Source: Pedobacter puniceum (GTDB taxonomy: Bacteria > Bacteroidota > Bacteroidia > Sphingobacteriales > Sphingobacteriaceae). Taken from it: DNA of 64,000 bases. A model generated the notes under the pieces. The model had not been told where the DNA came from. It worked only from the letters and a program-made list of their open reading frames with translations, and ran no database searches. Positions 43,127 through 51,813 of this stretch are shown here, one piece after another. Position 1 is the stretch's first letter; the number at the start of each line of letters is the position of its first letter. The translations under genes and the position numbers were made by a program. The stretch covers positions 186,001-250,000 of the forward strand of contig NZ_WKJI01000002.1 in NCBI RefSeq assembly GCF_009674685.1, in the 5' to 3' direction.

Positions 43127-43882
43127 CTATTTTTTTACAGGTTTAATGATTTTTGAGCTAATGGCTAAGTTTAACGATTTTATTTCTGCCAATACCAATT
43201 GCGCCATATACCGGGCTCCTAACTCGTTAAAATGTGTGTCATCTATTTTTCCACTTGGATAATTAGGATTTTGACCAGGCGCTAAATGATTAAATAAATG
43301 GGCAGATTTTTCTACCCCAAAATCTTGAAGTAGTTTCATGCTACTAACAGATAAATCTATCAAAGGGACTTTATTTTTTTTAGCCACTTCTCTTACCAAA
43401 GCAGCATAAACTTCGTGTGTATCTACAATCTTACCTTCAGCATTAAATTTTCTTCTGGCAACGGGTGTAATTAAAACGGGGATAGCTTTCTTTGATTTGC
43501 TTTCTTTTACAAACTTTAAAAGATTGGCTTTAAAATCCTTTTCAGTAGTATAGCTCTTTTTGCTTGGTACTTCATCATTATGCCCAAATTGGATAAATAC
43601 ATAATCTCCTTTTTTCAACTTATTTAAGATGGGCTGCCACCTGTTTTCTTCTATAAAAGTTCTGGTACTTCTACCGTTTTGTGCATGATTTTCTACCACT
43701 ACTGTAGAATCAAAAAAGTGAGTAAAAGGCATGCCCCAACCAGTTTCTGGATAAGCTTTTATACTTTTTTGAGACATGGTAGAATCGCCAATTAAATAAA
43801 GAGTTGTTTTATCTTTAGCTTGGTTAAAAGCTAAAACCATAACAGCCAAAAAAACAAAACTTATTTGTTTTAAGAATTTCAT
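43127..43882 (-). CDS. CE12 rhamnogalacturonan acetylesterase (copy 2)
   Basis: A 251-residue secreted SGNH hydrolase (FLKQISFVFLAVMVLAF). It carries YLIGDSTMSQ, ENHAQNGRSTRTFI, VFIQFGHNDE and DDTHFNELGA, so the Ser, Gly/Asn, Asn and Asp/His set is complete. It deacetylates pectin to expose the backbone to PL1 lyases whose genes lie directly upstream. The 11-bp gap from the PL1 gene and 2-bp gap to the second CE12 gene indicate one transcript. The Lys-rich C-terminus is short and shows no sorting signal. Confidence 0.94.
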   Translation of the reverse strand: MKFLKQISFVFLAVMVLAFNQAKDKTTLYLIGDSTMSQKSIKAYPETGWGMPFTHFFDSTVVVENHAQNGRSTRTFIEENRWQPILNKLKKGDYVFIQFGHNDEVPSKKSYTTEKDFKANLLKFVKESKSKKAIPVLITPVARRKFNAEGKIVDTHEVYAALVREVAKKNKVPLIDLSVSSMKLLQDFGVEKSAHLFNHLAPGQNPNYPSGKIDDTHFNELGARYMAQLVLAEIKSLNLAISSKIIKPVKK

Positions 43883-43893
43883 CTATTTATAAA

Positions 43894-45279
43894 TTACTTT
43901 GTTAAGCTATTGATGTATACTTCTAAGTTGGTATAATCTTTACTTAAATTATATAATTGATGGTCATCTGCCGATTTTGGATTTAACTTATTTTTAGTTT
44001 CCCAATCATCCGGCATACCGTCTTTATCTGTATCTACTTTTGCTTTTTCTGATGCTAAAAACGGCCAAGCAATTTTGCTTTCTTCGTAACTTGTGCCGTG
44101 TTTAAAGCCGCCTTGCACATCTATAATCCTACCCTTTTGCTTCTTCACATCATTAATCAATCTGCTATCTAAAGTATCTCTTCTGTAGCTTGCGCCTACA
44201 CCTTTTAAAACTACTTTATAAGCTTTTTTTGCCGATTGATTTTTACCATCCAAAACTTTAAAAGGATGTTTTAAAACAGCATTTTGTTTACTTAAACTAT
44301 CGGCTTTCTTATCAAACTGAATGCCTTTAAGATTATTTCTAGTGGTTTCTGATGATTTATAAACGCTGTTTCCGGCAACGTAAAACTGCCCGTGTTTACC
44401 ATTTTTGTCTACCGAAGGGTTAACAATTCTGTTAAATATATTTTGGTTGGTTGATGGCCCAAACTTATAGTAATTGTTAACGATATTGTATTTCCCTCCT
44501 TCGCCACCATAAACATTATTATGCCCCCAGTTATAGATTACGTTATTTCTAAAATCTACAAACTCATCTGTAGAACCTAAACGAGCTCCGTTAAATCTGG
44601 GTGTTCTGCTGTTACAATGGATAAAAAGATTATGATGTGCAGATAAATTTGAGCCTCCCCAAATACCTCCGTAACCGTGTTTTTCAAAATCAGTATCGCC
44701 TTCTTCAAAATGATAAGAATAATTTAGCGGTTCTGAAATGATATTCCATTGAAGGCTGGTACTATCGCCACCGTAAGCGGATAATACTTCATCGGTACTC
44801 CAACTTAAACTGCAATGGTCTATGATGATGTTTTTCCTTTTAGAAATACTCATGGCATCATCACTACCAGAGCCGGGTACTTTACCTCCATTTTGATAAC
44901 GGTCTCCCATTCTAAAACGTAAGTATCTAATGATGATATTATCACCAGCTAAACTTACCGGATAATCTGCAATACAGATACCATCGCCAGGTGCGGTTTG
45001 GCCAGCTATAGTTATATTTTTACTGATATTTAATCTAGATTTTAGATGAATGGTGCCAGAAACAGTAAAAACCACTATTCTGGGATGTTTAGCTGTAACT
45101 GCTACTCTTAAACTTCCCTCACCATCATCATCCAAGTTGCTTACAATGTAAACCTTCCCGCCTCTGCCACCGGTTGTATATTTACCAAAGCCCTCTGCAC
45201 CAGGAAAGGCTATAGGCTGCGCTATAACATCCATCATAAAGAAAAAAAAGATGGCAATTAAGCTATATATTTTATTCAT
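43894..45279 (-). CDS. PL1 pectate lyase, secreted (copy 1)
   Basis: A 461-residue secreted protein (SLIAIFFFFMMDVIAQ). The PL1 beta-helix shows GAEGFGKYTTGGRGG, DGEGSLRVAV, ITIAGQTAPGDGICI, IIIRYLRFRMGD, IIDHCSLSWSTDE with Ca2+-binding acids, and NSRTPRFNG with the expected catalytic Arg. The C-terminus has DTDKDGMPDDWE, an EF-hand-like loop found at the end of many Bacteroidota PL1 proteins. It lacks a lipobox, unlike its two neighbours, so it is probably periplasmic. Its ATG directly follows the stop of the next upstream gene. It cleaves polygalacturonate by beta-elimination. Confidence 0.95.
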   Translation of the reverse strand: MNKIYSLIAIFFFFMMDVIAQPIAFPGAEGFGKYTTGGRGGKVYIVSNLDDDGEGSLRVAVTAKHPRIVVFTVSGTIHLKSRLNISKNITIAGQTAPGDGICIADYPVSLAGDNIIIRYLRFRMGDRYQNGGKVPGSGSDDAMSISKRKNIIIDHCSLSWSTDEVLSAYGGDSTSLQWNIISEPLNYSYHFEEGDTDFEKHGYGGIWGGSNLSAHHNLFIHCNSRTPRFNGARLGSTDEFVDFRNNVIYNWGHNNVYGGEGGKYNIVNNYYKFGPSTNQNIFNRIVNPSVDKNGKHGQFYVAGNSVYKSSETTRNNLKGIQFDKKADSLSKQNAVLKHPFKVLDGKNQSAKKAYKVVLKGVGASYRRDTLDSRLINDVKKQKGRIIDVQGGFKHGTSYEESKIAWPFLASEKAKVDTDKDGMPDDWETKNKLNPKSADDHQLYNLSKDYTNLEVYINSLTK

Positions 45280-46761
45280 TTATTTAACTTGATTTTCTAT
45301 TATGGAGCTTACTAAGCTATTGATATAAACTTCAATATTATCATAACCAGTACTTAAATCTCTACTATTAGCATTGGCTTTGGTATGGTCTATTTTTTTT
45401 GCTTTTTCCCAATCATCTGGCATCCCATCACTGTCGGTATCAGTTAAAACTGCGGTTTGATTAAGTGTTGGCCAACCTCCTACATCTGTTTGTGTATCTA
45501 TGATACCATTGGTACTACCATTAGAACCTTGTGCGGTAAAAGTTTTATTTTTTACGTGTTGCACTATTCTGGTATCAACAGCATCTCTTTTATATGAGGC
45601 ACCTGCAAATTCTAATACTCGCTCATAAGCAGTAGTTGCTAATTGTGTAGTTACATTACTATTAATTTGTAAAGCGTTTGCTAAACGCATACTGGCTTTA
45701 TCTGCTTCTGAAACTGTACCATAACTGCTATGGAACTGATTATAAATGCCATAAACCCAATTATCATTGGTAGCTCTACTACTACCTTCTACAAAGTTGC
45801 CATCCACGTAGAATTTGCCCCAAATATCATATACTTCTGTTGTTGCGTCTTTATTCTTATCGATAGATAAAATACGTTCATTTTTTGTTGTAGCAGGACC
45901 AGGTCTATAATAATTATTTACGATGTTAACATTCATAGCTTCGCCGCCATACATACTATTATTTCCCCAATTATAGAATACGTTGTTTCTAATATCAACC
46001 AAATCTGTTAAAGCAAAGGATTTACCTGCTTCTTCCCCAAGTCTAGGATTTCTACTATCATGGTTAGCCATTAAATTATGATGAAAAGAGGCTCTTCTGC
46101 CGCCCCATATACCACCATAACCATGTGCTCCTTTGCCATGAACCGAGTTTCTTAAACTTTCTGCTATAATACACCACTGTAAAGTAAAATCTTCGTTTGC
46201 GTAAAAAGACACACATTCATCGGTAGACCAGCTCATAGAACAATGATCTACCATAATTTTCTTCCTAAATCTGCCACCTAAAGCATCGCCTTCTTGCTGA
46301 GCAGCATCGCCCATCCTAAACCTAAGAAATCTAATAATAACATTATCTGCGTCAACACCAACCTCATAATCTCTTAAACATATACCTTCTCCTGGTGCTG
46401 TTTGTCCAGCTATGGTAACATCGCCATTTCTTATAAGAAGTCGGCTTTTTAAAACAATAGTTCCAGAAACATCAAACACAATAATTCTTGCGCCTGTAGC
46501 CTCAATAGCTGCCCTTAAGCTTCCGGTACCTGCATCATTAAGATTGGTTACTTTTATAACTCTACCTCCACGTCCGCCAGTAATATCTTTAGCAAAACCT
46601 TCGGCACCAGGGAAAGCTAGTGCTGTTTCGGTAATTTTTACCGGTAAGTTGTTTTGAGGTATTACTGTATCTGTAAAACCAGTATTAACCTTATTCTTTT
46701 TACATGCTATGGTTGCAAACCCAATTAGTAACAACAAAATAAGCGAGGTATTATATTTCAT
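45280..46761 (-). CDS. PL1 pectate lyase, lipoprotein (copy 2)
   Basis: A 493-residue lipoprotein (LILLLLIGFATIACKKN). After a tether (NKVNTGFTDTVIPQNNLP) comes the PL1 helix: GAEGFAKDITGGRGG, VTIAGQTAPGEGICL, VIIRFLRFRMGD, MVDHCSMSWSTDE and NHDSRNPRLG with the catalytic Arg region. It ends DTDSDGMPDDWE. The first 70 residues are nearly identical in pattern to the next gene, showing a recent tandem duplication. The pair probably sits on the outer face of the cell and makes oligomers for SusCD. It is 11 bp after copy 3. Confidence 0.95.
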   Translation of the reverse strand: MKYNTSLILLLLIGFATIACKKNKVNTGFTDTVIPQNNLPVKITETALAFPGAEGFAKDITGGRGGRVIKVTNLNDAGTGSLRAAIEATGARIIVFDVSGTIVLKSRLLIRNGDVTIAGQTAPGEGICLRDYEVGVDADNVIIRFLRFRMGDAAQQEGDALGGRFRKKIMVDHCSMSWSTDECVSFYANEDFTLQWCIIAESLRNSVHGKGAHGYGGIWGGRRASFHHNLMANHDSRNPRLGEEAGKSFALTDLVDIRNNVFYNWGNNSMYGGEAMNVNIVNNYYRPGPATTKNERILSIDKNKDATTEVYDIWGKFYVDGNFVEGSSRATNDNWVYGIYNQFHSSYGTVSEADKASMRLANALQINSNVTTQLATTAYERVLEFAGASYKRDAVDTRIVQHVKNKTFTAQGSNGSTNGIIDTQTDVGGWPTLNQTAVLTDTDSDGMPDDWEKAKKIDHTKANANSRDLSTGYDNIEVYINSLVSSIIENQVK

Positions 46762-46772
46762 GTTAATGGAGC

Positions 46773-48272
46773 TTATTTGTATTGATTTTCTGTAATTGTT
46801 GCCACTATACTATTGATATAAACTTCAATATTATCGTATGCTGTACTTAAATCTCTACCGCTGGCGTTAGCTTTGGTATGATCTAATTTCTTTGCTTTTT
46901 CCCAATCATCGGGCATTCCATCACCATCGGTATCTAGCAAAACTGCTGTTTGTACAAGCGTTGGCCATCCACCTACATCCCCTTGTTTATCTATAATACC
47001 CGGAAGCCCCGAAATAGAACCGTTAAAAGTTGTTGTACCGTTTCTTACTTCATTTATAATTCTGGTATCAATTGCGTCTCGTTTTAAACTCGAACCAACA
47101 TAACTTAGTACTGCTGCATAAGCTTGTTCTGCGGTATGTACAGGTATAACAACAGCCTCAAATGGTGATGTTTTTTGTGCCATGGCTTTGGTAACTCCAG
47201 AATCAAAATCAACACCTCCGTTCCAATTATCTGCACTTACTGTAGGGTTTCCAAAAACAAAATTACCTGCGATATAAAAAGTACCATAACCAACACCATA
47301 ATCTGCAGGGTTTGTTGCTCCGGTAGTATTATCCTTAGAAACTTGCATAATTCTGTTTCTTCTGGTAGATGGGGTAGCCGGTCCGTATTTATAATAATTA
47401 TTTACCATATTATATTCGCCGTTCTCACCACCATAAGTACTATTACCACTCCAATTGTAAACTACGTTATTTCTATAGTCAATTTTATCGGCACCGTATT
47501 TACCTATCCCTGTACCACTACCACCACTGTATCTTTTACCACCATCAAAACGTGGGTTTCTATTGGTATGATGTGCTAATAAGTTATGATGAAAAGTAGC
47601 CGGACTTCCTCCCCAAATACCTCCATAACCATGTGCTCCTTTAGAGTGGCCAGAGTTATTCATACTTTCTGAAATGATGCACCACTGCATGGTAAAGTTT
47701 TTATTGTGATAGAAAGATGCTGTCTCATCTATAGACCAACTGATAGAACAATGGTCTAACACAATATTTTCTATTTCTCTGCCCCATAAAGCATCGCTTT
47801 CTATGGTTGCCACGTTGGTATCTCCCAACCTAAATCTCATATATCTGATGATGACATTGTTGGCAGCTATGTTAGTTTCATAGTCTTGCAAGCAAATTCC
47901 ATCACCAGGAGCTGTTTGACCAGCTATGGTGACATCGCCATTTCTTATTTGTAGACGACTTTTAAGTTTGATATTACCCGAAACTTCAAAAACGATTATT
48001 CTAGGGCCAGTAGCATCAACGGCAGCTCTTAAGCTTCCTGTACCACTATCGTTAAGATTAGTTACTTTAATAACTCTTCCTCCTCGCCCTCCGGTTGTAT
48101 TTTTACCAGCGCCTTCTGCACCTGGAAAAGCAACGGCTGTTTCTATAACTCTTTCAGGTAAATTTTCTTTCGGAATTACAGAATCTGTAAAGCCAGTATT
48201 AACCTTGTTCTTTTTACAAGAGGTAAAGCAGAACAGGGCTATCACTATAAAGCTTAAAATATTTTTTGACAT
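46773..48272 (-). CDS. PL1 pectate lyase, lipoprotein (copy 3)
   Basis: A 499-residue lipoprotein (LSFIVIALFCFTSCKKN). It has the same tether as copy 2 (NKVNTGFTDSVIPKENLP) and the PL1 motifs GAEGAGKNTTGGRGG, VTIAGQTAPGDGICL, VIIRYMRFRLGD, VLDHCSISWSIDE and HHTNRNPRFDGG. Note SWSIDE instead of SWSTDE and an inserted loop after NPRFDGG (KRYSGGSGTGIG), so substrate preference may differ from copy 2. It ends DTDGDGMPDDWE. A strong hairpin lies in the 61-bp gap from the preceding surface protein gene and may set its expression level. Confidence 0.95.
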   Translation of the reverse strand: MSKNILSFIVIALFCFTSCKKNKVNTGFTDSVIPKENLPERVIETAVAFPGAEGAGKNTTGGRGGRVIKVTNLNDSGTGSLRAAVDATGPRIIVFEVSGNIKLKSRLQIRNGDVTIAGQTAPGDGICLQDYETNIAANNVIIRYMRFRLGDTNVATIESDALWGREIENIVLDHCSISWSIDETASFYHNKNFTMQWCIISESMNNSGHSKGAHGYGGIWGGSPATFHHNLLAHHTNRNPRFDGGKRYSGGSGTGIGKYGADKIDYRNNVVYNWSGNSTYGGENGEYNMVNNYYKYGPATPSTRRNRIMQVSKDNTTGATNPADYGVGYGTFYIAGNFVFGNPTVSADNWNGGVDFDSGVTKAMAQKTSPFEAVVIPVHTAEQAYAAVLSYVGSSLKRDAIDTRIINEVRNGTTTFNGSISGLPGIIDKQGDVGGWPTLVQTAVLLDTDGDGMPDDWEKAKKLDHTKANASGRDLSTAYDNIEVYINSIVATITENQYK

Positions 48273-48291
48273 GACTTTTGAATAGAAGTTT

Positions 48292-48327
48292 TAAAAGCAG
48301 GAGTGCCAAAAAGCCTCTCCTGCTTTA
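48292..48327 (-). terminator. Internal hairpin within the core PUL, after the surface lipoprotein gene
   Basis: TAAAAGCAGGAG at 48292-48303 faces CTCCTGCTTTA at 48317-48327. On the minus strand it is followed by TTTTAAAAC, a weak tail. It falls between the susCD-surface-protein block and the lyase/esterase block, so it may work as a partial terminator or as a 3' end stabiliser rather than a full stop. Confidence 0.65.
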
Positions 48328-48333
48328 TAATAT

Positions 48334-49935
48334 TTATTTACGCCATCTAGGGTCTCCAGAATCAGATTTCCCTATAAAGGAATTATCTAGGATGGTGAAA
48401 TTACCATTATCTGGATTGGTGAATAATGCAGTGCTTGCATTATTATAATCTATGATATTAGGAATAGCATTAGCAGAAATTACAGCATCAGTAGTTTTAT
48501 AAGAATTTACTACCACCAAAGAAGTTCCTCCGTAACGTATGCCTCTTGCAGATGCCGTAGGAGATAAAGTTTTACCAATAATATTGTTCTTGAAAGAGAA
48601 AGTAGTTACGTTTTGCGCATTATAATCAATAAGATATCTTGCGTTACCAACAACATTGTTAAAGGTATTATTCTCTATAATTAAAGCATTTGTTGGTGCC
48701 AGGTTATGCAATATTAAACCATAACCTATTTTATAAAATGTGCTATTGGTAATAGTGATATTATTGATTTTACCTGTAGCTACGTTGGTATTTATAAACG
48801 CATAAGTACCATTAGAGGCATTATCGCCAATATCATAAACAATACATTTATTAACGGTAAACTTATCTATAGTAATTGGGTTTGCACCTTGCATACGCAT
48901 TGGCGTATTTACAAAATTCCTGATGATACAGTTTTCAAATATTATTTCTGTAGTGTTAGAAGAAAGACTTTGGTTAAATATATAATTACGCTTAGCCTTT
49001 GTTGGGTCTCCAAATTGATAACCGCTTAAATCTATATTTTCAAATTTAATAGTGCCATGGGCTGCACCAAGTGTTATCCCGTTTAAAGCTACTATTGGCT
49101 TATTTGGCCCATCTTGACCGTAAATGGTAATAGACGTATTGGCTGGTAAAACAACCGTGTTATCTGAGCTATAAACAGAATTTTGTAATAGTACAAATAT
49201 AGTCCCATTAGCAGCATTCTGTAATAAAGCAGCTAAATCATCTGTTGCTCCAACATTAACAACATTGGGTCCAGTTGGTAATAGTGATAAAGTACGGAAT
49301 GGCTGAGAACCCCTAATAGAATTATTATAGTATAAAACTGCTGTATAACCATTGTCTGGAGTTAAACCAGTGATAGTTTTTGTTCCTGCTGCTTTTTCTT
49401 GAGCCGAGATATCATACCTGTTTGTTCCAATCATGAAATGAGAAACTTGATTAGGTATTCTCCATTTTAAAACTACTGTAGTTGTGGTTACATCGGCAGG
49501 AGTTACATTTAGCATAATTTGCTCTGTGGCTGTTTTAAAAGTAACAGCTGTCCATTGCGATTCATTTTTAACATCGGTAGTATCTATACCTTTTATTCTT
49601 GCAGAATATCTGGTTGTAGGATCTAACAAATCTGGGATTTCAAAACTATATCCGTTTGCAGTTTTAACACCTTGAGTTTTATAAGTACTTACAATCTGCG
49701 AAAACTGCAAACTATCCTTACTTAATTCAACCACATAAGAATTTGTAGCTGGCTTGCCTTTCCAAGTTAAGGTTGCTGTAACACCGCTTACAGAAGCAGT
49801 TAATTCTGAAGGACGAAACAGTCTATCAAAACTTTCATCAACCTCCCATTCTAAAGTTTTTTTACAGGAAGACAATCCTGTTATGATTAAGCCTATAACA
49901 AAGACTTGTAAAAATATCTTCTTTATTGTTTTCAT
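48334..49935 (-). CDS. Surface lipoprotein with fibronectin type III domains and beta-helix (DUF4957/DUF5123-like)
   Basis: A 533-residue lipoprotein (VIGLIITGLSSCKKT). Residues about 40-135 and 140-215 are two FnIII-like domains (RPSELTASVSGVTATLTWKG and VTTTTVVLKWRIP). Residues about 225-530 are a right-handed beta-helix with VVLPANTSITIYGQDG, FENCIIRNFVNTPMRMQGA and a final TNPDNGNFTILDNSF typical of the DUF4957/DUF5123 pair found in pectin PULs. No lyase Arg motif is evident. Its place right after susD, 13 bp away, is the usual position of a surface glycan-binding protein, which I think it is; weak lyase activity cannot be excluded. Confidence 0.8.
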   Translation of the reverse strand: MKTIKKIFLQVFVIGLIITGLSSCKKTLEWEVDESFDRLFRPSELTASVSGVTATLTWKGKPATNSYVVELSKDSLQFSQIVSTYKTQGVKTANGYSFEIPDLLDPTTRYSARIKGIDTTDVKNESQWTAVTFKTATEQIMLNVTPADVTTTTVVLKWRIPNQVSHFMIGTNRYDISAQEKAAGTKTITGLTPDNGYTAVLYYNNSIRGSQPFRTLSLLPTGPNVVNVGATDDLAALLQNAANGTIFVLLQNSVYSSDNTVVLPANTSITIYGQDGPNKPIVALNGITLGAAHGTIKFENIDLSGYQFGDPTKAKRNYIFNQSLSSNTTEIIFENCIIRNFVNTPMRMQGANPITIDKFTVNKCIVYDIGDNASNGTYAFINTNVATGKINNITITNSTFYKIGYGLILHNLAPTNALIIENNTFNNVVGNARYLIDYNAQNVTTFSFKNNIIGKTLSPTASARGIRYGGTSLVVVNSYKTTDAVISANAIPNIIDYNNASTALFTNPDNGNFTILDNSFIGKSDSGDPRWRK

Positions 49936-49948
49936 AACTGTTTATCTA

Positions 49949-51802
49949 TTAAAAGTTATATCCGTTTTTAAGAGTACCCTGAGATTCGCTAATAACAGAA
50001 TTAGGAATTGGGTATAAATGCCTGTTTTCTACACCTGCCGAGTTAAGACCGCTGCTAAATAAATCTATACGCTCTATATAACTGGTGATATTTGCTGCTG
50101 TTGAACCAGATAACCATGGTATTCTAGTAAAACCTGCTATATCTACAGCTCCACGATCTGTGTAGAAGTTTATGGTTGATTTTTCTAAGATTTCGTTATT
50201 AGTTTCATATTTATAAAATAAGAACTTTGGTAAAGCATCATAAGGAGCTGTACCGGCTAACATTTTCTTGAAATCATCTCTTTGCTTCTGAATTTTAGCG
50301 GTTAATAAGTTCCAACGAATTAAATCATACTTACGAATAGCTTCTCCGCCAAATTCAAATGCTCTTTCATCAACAATAGCATTAAAAAACGCCGACTCGC
50401 TATTAAGTGCATCAACATAAGCTTCTACTTTTGCAGGACGATCTGCCTCTATAAATGCTCTTCTTCTTACTTGTTTCAAGGCTAATTTAGCAGCAGCAGT
50501 AGGCGCTCCGTTAAGTGCATTTTCTGTTTCTGCAAACATTAATAAGATGTCTGAGTAGCGCATTACTGCCCAATTGATACCGTATCCAAATTTTCCCTGA
50601 GCTGCTTTATTTAGCGCAGACCATTTTTCGCCCATAAAACGTTGATCCCATTTAGCAAAATTGTAAGACAAAGGGTTGGTTTGGAATATCTCTTTTACAT
50701 CGCCCGCACTATTGCTATAAGTATAATAAGCTATGGTGTTATCTCTTCTTATATCTTTGGCATCAAACATGTAGAAATAATAAGCCGTTGTATTTACCAC
50801 ATTGGCATTATTACCAAAACCGTATTTAGCATTGGTGTAAAACCTAATTCCTATAGAATAGCCCATCTCGCCACTTCTTCCTAAACCATGTGCTACCTCA
50901 AATAAGTTCTCATTAAAAGTACCATCAAGTTCTAAACGGCATAATTTTTTCCAGACATCTATATAGTTGTTATTTAACTGATGCACTCCTTGTTGCATCA
51001 CCTCACTACATTTCTGATTGGCCAATTGGTAATATTTTCTCCAATCGCTACCTCTTTCTGTAGGGAAACCCGGTTTGTTTCTGATAGAATATCCACCTCT
51101 AAACAAGGCTATTCTGGCAGTTAAACCTTTGATAAAGCCTTTAGTTACACGCTCTACACTTGTATAATTACCTTGTTTAACCCAAGGAACATATTTTTCT
51201 GCCTCTAATAAATCAGCAATGATGTTGTCATAAATAGTATCTCTATCGGTTACTGGTAGGTAAACGTTAGAAAGATCAAACTTTGTAGGCTCTGCTTTAT
51301 AAGGTACATCGCCCCAATTTTTAACCAATTCAAAATAAGCTAAAGCTCTTAGGGTTAAAGCCTCACCCAAGTAGGCTTTCATTTTGGTAGAATCGGCAGT
51401 AGACATTACCGGACTTTTTTTAATCCCATCGATACAAAGATTAGCTCTTTCTATCATCTTATAAATTAATGTCCACTCTCTTGAGATAGAGTTATTATCA
51501 GGTGTACCTAAATAATTTGATAATCCACGGTTAGTATTTTCTTTATAACTGTTTGCATCTGCGCCAACAATCTCTATATCAGAATTGGTGGCATAATTAA
51601 GTGATAACCTTGCAGAATACATTTGGTCTTGTGTAAGCAAAGCATATATACCAGTAACAGCATAATCTGTATAAGTTGGCGATGTAAACACCAAATCTGA
51701 TGTAAATTCTGATGGTGATGAGGTATCTAAATAATCTTTATTACAAGATACTATGCTAAAGCTAGTTAAAGCTAATATTGCTATTAATATTCTCTGTTTC
51801 AT
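49949..51802 (-). CDS. SusD-like outer-membrane glycan-binding lipoprotein
   Basis: The frame is open to an ATG at 51814, but the ATG complementary to 51800-51802 starts the lipoprotein signal cleanly (MKQRILIAILALTSFSIVSC), so I use it: 617 residues. SusD/RagB features are the lipobox Cys, an N-terminal YLDTSSPSEFTSD segment, the TPR-rich helical core (AYLGEALTLRALAYFELVKNWGD) and the C-terminal RYSDILLMFAE and DERAFEFGGEAIRKYDLIRW. It caps the SusC channel and captures pectic oligosaccharide. It begins 11 bp after the susC stop. Confidence 0.95.
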   Translation of the reverse strand: MKQRILIAILALTSFSIVSCNKDYLDTSSPSEFTSDLVFTSPTYTDYAVTGIYALLTQDQMYSARLSLNYATNSDIEIVGADANSYKENTNRGLSNYLGTPDNNSISREWTLIYKMIERANLCIDGIKKSPVMSTADSTKMKAYLGEALTLRALAYFELVKNWGDVPYKAEPTKFDLSNVYLPVTDRDTIYDNIIADLLEAEKYVPWVKQGNYTSVERVTKGFIKGLTARIALFRGGYSIRNKPGFPTERGSDWRKYYQLANQKCSEVMQQGVHQLNNNYIDVWKKLCRLELDGTFNENLFEVAHGLGRSGEMGYSIGIRFYTNAKYGFGNNANVVNTTAYYFYMFDAKDIRRDNTIAYYTYSNSAGDVKEIFQTNPLSYNFAKWDQRFMGEKWSALNKAAQGKFGYGINWAVMRYSDILLMFAETENALNGAPTAAAKLALKQVRRRAFIEADRPAKVEAYVDALNSESAFFNAIVDERAFEFGGEAIRKYDLIRWNLLTAKIQKQRDDFKKMLAGTAPYDALPKFLFYKYETNNEILEKSTINFYTDRGAVDIAGFTRIPWLSGSTAANITSYIERIDLFSSGLNSAGVENRHLYPIPNSVISESQGTLKNGYNF

Positions 51803-51813
51803 AATCAACTTCA

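Noticed and set aside
47175-47579. 134-codon open frame on the plus strand inside PL1 copy 3
   Set aside because: It is antisense to conserved PL1 motifs and is a low-complexity Ile/Thr-rich translation, as expected for a shadow of Asn/Gly/Tyr-rich coding sequence.
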